This document shows positions 31,694-34,577 of a DNA stretch of 34,577 nucleotides, in pieces. Source of the stretch: Pseudomonas entomophila (GTDB lineage Bacteria > Pseudomonadota > Gammaproteobacteria > Pseudomonadales > Pseudomonadaceae); NCBI RefSeq assembly GCF_029478665.1, contig NZ_JARPQB010000055.1:1-34577 (forward strand), in the 5' to 3' direction. Made by a program: the position numbers and the translations under genes. How positions within the stretch are numbered: position 1 is the first letter of the stretch; each line of letters starts with the position of its first letter. The notes beneath the pieces are model-generated. The model had not been told where the DNA came from. It did not search any database and was given only the letters and a program-made list of their open reading frames with translations.

Positions 31694-32578
31694 ATGAACC
31701 ACGACGTCATCATCACCTGTGCCCTCACCGGTGCCGGCGACACGGTCGCCAAGAGCCACCTGGTCCCGGTCACCCCGAAACAGATCGCCGAATCCGCCGT
31801 CGAGGCCGCCAAGGCCGGCGCCACCGTGGTCCACTGCCACGTCCGTGACCCGCAGACCGGCCGCTTCAGCCGCGACGTGAACCTCTACCGCGAAGTGATG
31901 GAACGCATCCGCGAAGCCGACGTCGACATCATCGTCAACCTCACCGCCGGCATGGGCGGTGACCTGGAAATCGGCCCGGGTGAATCGCCCATGGAGTTCG
32001 GCCCCGGCACCGACCTGATCGGCCCGCTGGAGCGCCTGGCCCACGTCGAAGCGTTGCTGCCGGAAATCTGCACCCTCGACTGCGGCACCCTCAACTTCGG
32101 CGACGGCAACGCCATCTACGTCTCCACTCCCGCGCAACTGCGCGCCGGAGCCAAGCGCATCACCGAACTGGGCGTGAAGGCCGAGCTGGAAATCTTCGAC
32201 ACCGGCCACCTGTGGTTCGCCAAGCAGATGATCAAGGAAGGCCTGCTGGACGACCCGCTGTTCCAGCTGTGCCTGGGCATCCCCTGGGGCGCGCCGGCCG
32301 ATACCACCACCATGAAGGCCATGGTCGACAACCTGCCCACTGACGTGACCTGGGCCGGCTTCGGTATCGGCCGCATGCAGATGCCCATGGCCGCCCAGGC
32401 GGTACTGCTCGGCGGCAACGTGCGGGTGGGGCTGGAAGACAACCTCTACCTCGACCGCGGCGTGCTGGCCAGCAACGGCCAGTTGGTCGAACGCGCGGCG
32501 GAAATCATCACCCGCATGGGCGCCCGCGTGCTCACCCCGGCCGAAGGCCGGGAAAAGATGAACCTCAAGCGCCGCTAA
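31694..32578 (+). CDS. cdhC: 3-dehydrocarnitine cleavage enzyme (BKACE)
   Basis: This 294-residue beta-keto acid cleavage enzyme (DUF849) condenses 3-dehydrocarnitine with acetyl-CoA, giving betainyl-CoA and acetoacetate. The zinc site is VVHCHVRD (His47, His49) with Glu248 in GLEDNLYL; TAGMGGD and the GIPWGAPADT segment belong to the TIM-barrel active site. The start follows AGAAGGAA by 5-6 nt. It is between caiX and cdhA on the plus strand. Confidence 0.95.
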   Translation: MNHDVIITCALTGAGDTVAKSHLVPVTPKQIAESAVEAAKAGATVVHCHVRDPQTGRFSRDVNLYREVMERIREADVDIIVNLTAGMGGDLEIGPGESPMEFGPGTDLIGPLERLAHVEALLPEICTLDCGTLNFGDGNAIYVSTPAQLRAGAKRITELGVKAELEIFDTGHLWFAKQMIKEGLLDDPLFQLCLGIPWGAPADTTTMKAMVDNLPTDVTWAGFGIGRMQMPMAAQAVLLGGNVRVGLEDNLYLDRGVLASNGQLVERAAEIITRMGARVLTPAEGREKMNLKRR

Positions 32579-32582
32579 CCCC

Positions 32583-32624
32583 CTGTAGGAACCGGCTTTG
32601 CCGGCGAACACCGGCAAAGCCGGT
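32583..32624. repeat. Short REP-like inverted repeat
   Basis: CTGTAGGA is followed by a perfect 14-bp inverted repeat, ACCGGCTTTGCCGG-CGAACA-CCGGCAAAGCCGGT. It is a compact REP variant and can form a strong hairpin between cdhC and cdhA. Confidence 0.75.
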
Positions 32625-32661
32625 GCCAGCCACCGCCCAATCAGATGCCCTGGAGTTCGAC

Positions 32662-33627
32662 ATGCCTTTCATCACCGACATCAAGACCTTCGCCGCCCTG
32701 GGTAGCGGCGTGATCGGCAGCGGCTGGGTCGCTCGCGCCCTGGCCCACGGCCTGGACGTGATCGCCTGGGACCCGGCGCCCGGCGCCGAAGCAGCCCTGC
32801 GCAAACGCATCGCCAACGCCTGGCCAGCCCTGCAGAAACAGGGCCTGGCGCCCGGCGCCGCGCAGGACCGCCTGACCTTCGTCGCCACCATCGAGGCGTG
32901 CGTGCGCGACGCCGACTTCATCCAGGAAAGCGCGCCCGAACGCCTGGACCTCAAGCTCGACCTGCACGCGAAGATCAGCGCCGCGGCCAAGCCCGACGCG
33001 ATCATCGGTTCCAGCACCTCGGGGCTGCTGCCCAGCGAGTTCTACGAGTCGGCCACCCACCCCGAACGCTGTGTGGTAGGCCACCCGTTCAACCCGGTGT
33101 ACCTGTTGCCGCTGGTGGAAATCGTCGGCGGCCGCAACACCAGCCCCGACGCCATCGAAGCGGCGAAGACCATCTACACCGCGCTGGGCATGCGCCCGTT
33201 GCACGTGCGCAAGGAAGTCCCCGGCTTCATCGCCGACCGATTGCTCGAAGCGCTCTGGCGCGAAGCCCTGCACCTGATCAACGACGGGGTAGCCAGCACT
33301 GGCGAGATCGACGATGCGATCCGCTTCGGCGCGGGCCTGCGCTGGTCGTTCATGGGCACTTTCCTCACCTACACCCTCGCCGGCGGCGACGCTGGCATGC
33401 GCCACTTCATGGCCCAGTTCGGCCCGGCGCTGAAGCTGCCCTGGACCTACCTGCCGGCCCCGGAACTGACCGACAAGCTGATCGACGATGTGGTGGAGGG
33501 CACCTCGGAGCAATTGGGCGAACGCAGTATCGCCGCCCTGGAGCGCTATCGTGATGACACCCTGCTGGCGGTGCTGGAGGCCGTGCGCAACAGCAAGGCC
33601 AGCCACGGCATGGCTTTCGGCGATTGA
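32662..33627 (+). CDS. cdhA: L-carnitine dehydrogenase
   Basis: This 321-residue NAD-dependent enzyme of the 3-hydroxyacyl-CoA dehydrogenase family oxidises L-carnitine to 3-dehydrocarnitine. The Rossmann motif is GSGVIGSGW (14-22) with Asp37 for NAD; the family motif GHPFNPVYLLPLVE holds the catalytic His. The helical C-terminal domain contains RFGAGLRWSFMGTFLTY. The ATG at 32662 has TGGAG 7-8 nt upstream and gives the known family length; a start at 32623 would lie in the REP-like hairpin. cdhB follows after 10 bp. Confidence 0.96.
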   Translation: MPFITDIKTFAALGSGVIGSGWVARALAHGLDVIAWDPAPGAEAALRKRIANAWPALQKQGLAPGAAQDRLTFVATIEACVRDADFIQESAPERLDLKLDLHAKISAAAKPDAIIGSSTSGLLPSEFYESATHPERCVVGHPFNPVYLLPLVEIVGGRNTSPDAIEAAKTIYTALGMRPLHVRKEVPGFIADRLLEALWREALHLINDGVASTGEIDDAIRFGAGLRWSFMGTFLTYTLAGGDAGMRHFMAQFGPALKLPWTYLPAPELTDKLIDDVVEGTSEQLGERSIAALERYRDDTLLAVLEAVRNSKASHGMAFGD

Positions 33628-33637
33628 GGAGAACCCG

Positions 33638-34195
33638 ATGCCTGCTCTGATCACCTACCGAACCCCGGTCCTGGAGGACTGGGTGGATTACAACGGGCAT
33701 CTGCGCGATGCCTACTACCTGCTGATCTTCAGCTATGCCACCGATGCGCTGATGGAGCGCATCGGCCTGGATGCCGACGCTCGTGGGCAGACGGGGCACT
33801 CGTTGTTCACCCTGGAGGCGCACATCAACTACCTGCACGAGGTGAAGCTTGGTAGCGAGGTGTGGGTGCAGACGCAGATCATCGGTTTCGACAGGAAGCG
33901 CCTGCACCTGTACCACAGCCTGCACCGGGCGGGGTTCGACGAGGCGCTGGCGGCCAGTGAGCAGATGCTGCTGCATGTGGACCTGGCGGGGCCGAAGTCG
34001 GCGCCGTTCGGGGAGCGAAGTGTTGCGCTGCTGCAAGGGCTGGTGGACGAACAGCGTGATCTGCAGGCACCCCAGTTTGTCGCGGCCCCACCGCGCTCAA
34101 AAAAACAACCCCGGAAAGCCGTGAGCATCCGGGGCCAAGAGCGAGCAACATCCACTGTGCATGAAGTGAGGGTGACCAAACCCTCGGTGCCGTGA
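33638..34195 (+). CDS. cdhB: Betainyl-CoA thioesterase
   Basis: This 185-residue hot-dog-fold thioesterase hydrolyses betainyl-CoA to glycine betaine and CoA. VDYNGHLRDAYYL (16-28) is the active-site segment, and HSLFTLEAHINYLHEVKLG and LLHVDL complete the fold. The canonical part ends near residue 148 (QAPQFV). The last ~36 residues are Lys/Arg/Ser-rich and are encoded by DNA that also forms a minus-strand terminator hairpin (34099-34134), so the C terminus may be a recent read-through extension or a sequence artefact. GAGGAG precedes the ATG by 6 nt. Confidence 0.88.
   Translation: MPALITYRTPVLEDWVDYNGHLRDAYYLLIFSYATDALMERIGLDADARGQTGHSLFTLEAHINYLHEVKLGSEVWVQTQIIGFDRKRLHLYHSLHRAGFDEALAASEQMLLHVDLAGPKSAPFGERSVALLQGLVDEQRDLQAPQFVAAPPRSKKQPRKAVSIRGQERATSTVHEVRVTKPSVP
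34099..34134 (-). terminator. Minus-strand intrinsic terminator within cdhB 3' end
   Basis: On the minus strand CCCCGGA, a 12-nt loop, TCCGGGG, then TTGTTTTTTT make a classic rho-independent terminator. No minus-strand protein gene precedes it in the window. It suggests a small RNA or an antisense transcript running toward cdhB. Confidence 0.65.
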
Positions 34196-34225
34196 ATGAC
34201 TTCAGTGTGCGGTCTTCCTTCCCCG
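34099..34225 (-). ncRNA. Possible small RNA convergent with cdhB
   Basis: A minus-strand transcript of about 125 nt would start near 34225 and end at the terminator. A promoter-like TTGGCT (34254-34259) is followed after 17 bp by GGCTAAAT (34229-34236). The region also has the small hairpin AGGGT-N6-ACCCT. No ORF here is convincing. The start and the existence of the RNA are inference. Confidence 0.3.
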
Positions 34226-34346
34226 GCGATTTAGCCGTAAACGACCTGTTCTTAGCCAAAGCGGCCATCGCGGCAATCTGCCCTTGCCGCGCTGACCTGG
34301 CGGACACAGAATCGATCGCACACAACAGCGGCAAAGGACAACAGTC

Positions 34347-34577
34347 ATGATGCATGCGGACTTGATCGACCAGGACGACCTGCTGGGCCAGCTGCGCTCG
34401 CGGGGTTTCGACATTCCGGCCGGCGCCAGCGCCGAGCAGGCCTGCGAGGTGGTGATACGCGGGCTGACCGAGCCCAATGCCCGCGCCCTGAAGGGCATGG
34501 TGGAGCAGATGTACACCGGCAGCGCGACCATTCTCCCGGCCGTGCGCCAGGCCATCGACAAGCAGTTGCTGCCGGCG
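34347..34577 (+). CDS. Unrecognised protein, 5' part only
   Basis: The first 77 codons of an open frame run off the window end. The predicted product begins MMHADLIDQDDLLGQLRSRG and is soluble and mostly helical, with alternating acidic and hydrophobic residues; there is no signal peptide. AAAGGA lies 8 nt before the ATG at 34347 (a second ATG follows at once). It is 151 bp after cdhB on the same strand and may belong to the carnitine block or start a new unit. I do not recognise the family. Confidence 0.7.
   Translation, partial: MMHADLIDQDDLLGQLRSRGFDIPAGASAEQACEVVIRGLTEPNARALKGMVEQMYTGSATILPAVRQAIDKQLLPA

Noticed and set aside
34196..34577. gbdR at the right edge
   Set aside because: The partial gene at 34347 shows no GATase or AraC features; gbdR, if present, lies beyond the window.

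Overview
The window is a GC-rich, densely coding chromosomal segment of a Pseudomonas from the P. putida group. Three things point there: gene products that read as P. putida family members throughout (FdhA, LtaE, CdhA, SoxBDAG, GbcA), a gene order matching the glycine betaine/carnitine catabolic region of P. aeruginosa and P. putida, and many REP doublets that all carry the core CTGTAGGAGC, together with a REP-associated tyrosine transposase. Species-level placement is inference.

Layout, left to right. A DUF2780 protein gene (20-589) is followed by the one-carbon block on the minus strand: glyA, soxB, soxD, soxA, soxG, purU, fdhA (transcribed 9760 to 746). Divergent from it is ltaE (10078-11118, plus). 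Then come a dCache chemoreceptor (mcpH-like, minus), a small ATGA-coupled pair encoding a TIGR02449-type coiled coil and a ZapA-like protein (minus), and a second chemoreceptor with a four-helix-bundle sensor domain (plus). The divergent gbcB/gbcA pair follows, then a RAYT gene and a 572-bp AT-richer gene-free stretch with an array of imperfect repeats, each centred on a DnaA-box sequence. The minus-strand demethylation operon is dipeptidase-like gene, DUF5943, dgcA, dgcB, etfA, etfB (27590 to 19784). An LprI-like secreted protein and a secreted metallophosphoesterase separate it from the carnitine block: cdhR (minus) divergent from caiX, cdhC, cdhA, cdhB (plus). The window ends inside an unrecognised plus-strand gene at 34347.

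Together the genes form an almost complete route: carnitine is bound (CaiX), oxidised to 3-dehydrocarnitine (CdhA), cleaved with acetyl-CoA to betainyl-CoA and acetoacetate (CdhC) and hydrolysed to glycine betaine (CdhB). Glycine betaine goes to dimethylglycine (GbcAB), to sarcosine (DgcAB with EtfAB) and to glycine plus methylene-THF (SoxBDAG). GlyA, LtaE, PurU and FdhA handle glycine/serine, threonine, formyl-THF and formaldehyde. The master regulator GbdR is not in the window; CdhR is.

Points most worth a second look: the DnaA-box repeat array at 19212-19783; a ZapA/TIGR02449 pair away from its usual 6S RNA locus; an M19-type dipeptidase without its HxD motif and bridging Glu; a DgcA lacking one of the four canonical cluster cysteines; three candidate operator patterns (perfect 27-bp inverted repeat between gbcB and gbcA, a 21-bp-period direct repeat between cdhR and caiX, and a shared motif upstream of fdhA and the dipeptidase gene); and a possible minus-strand small RNA whose terminator lies inside the 3' end of cdhB.
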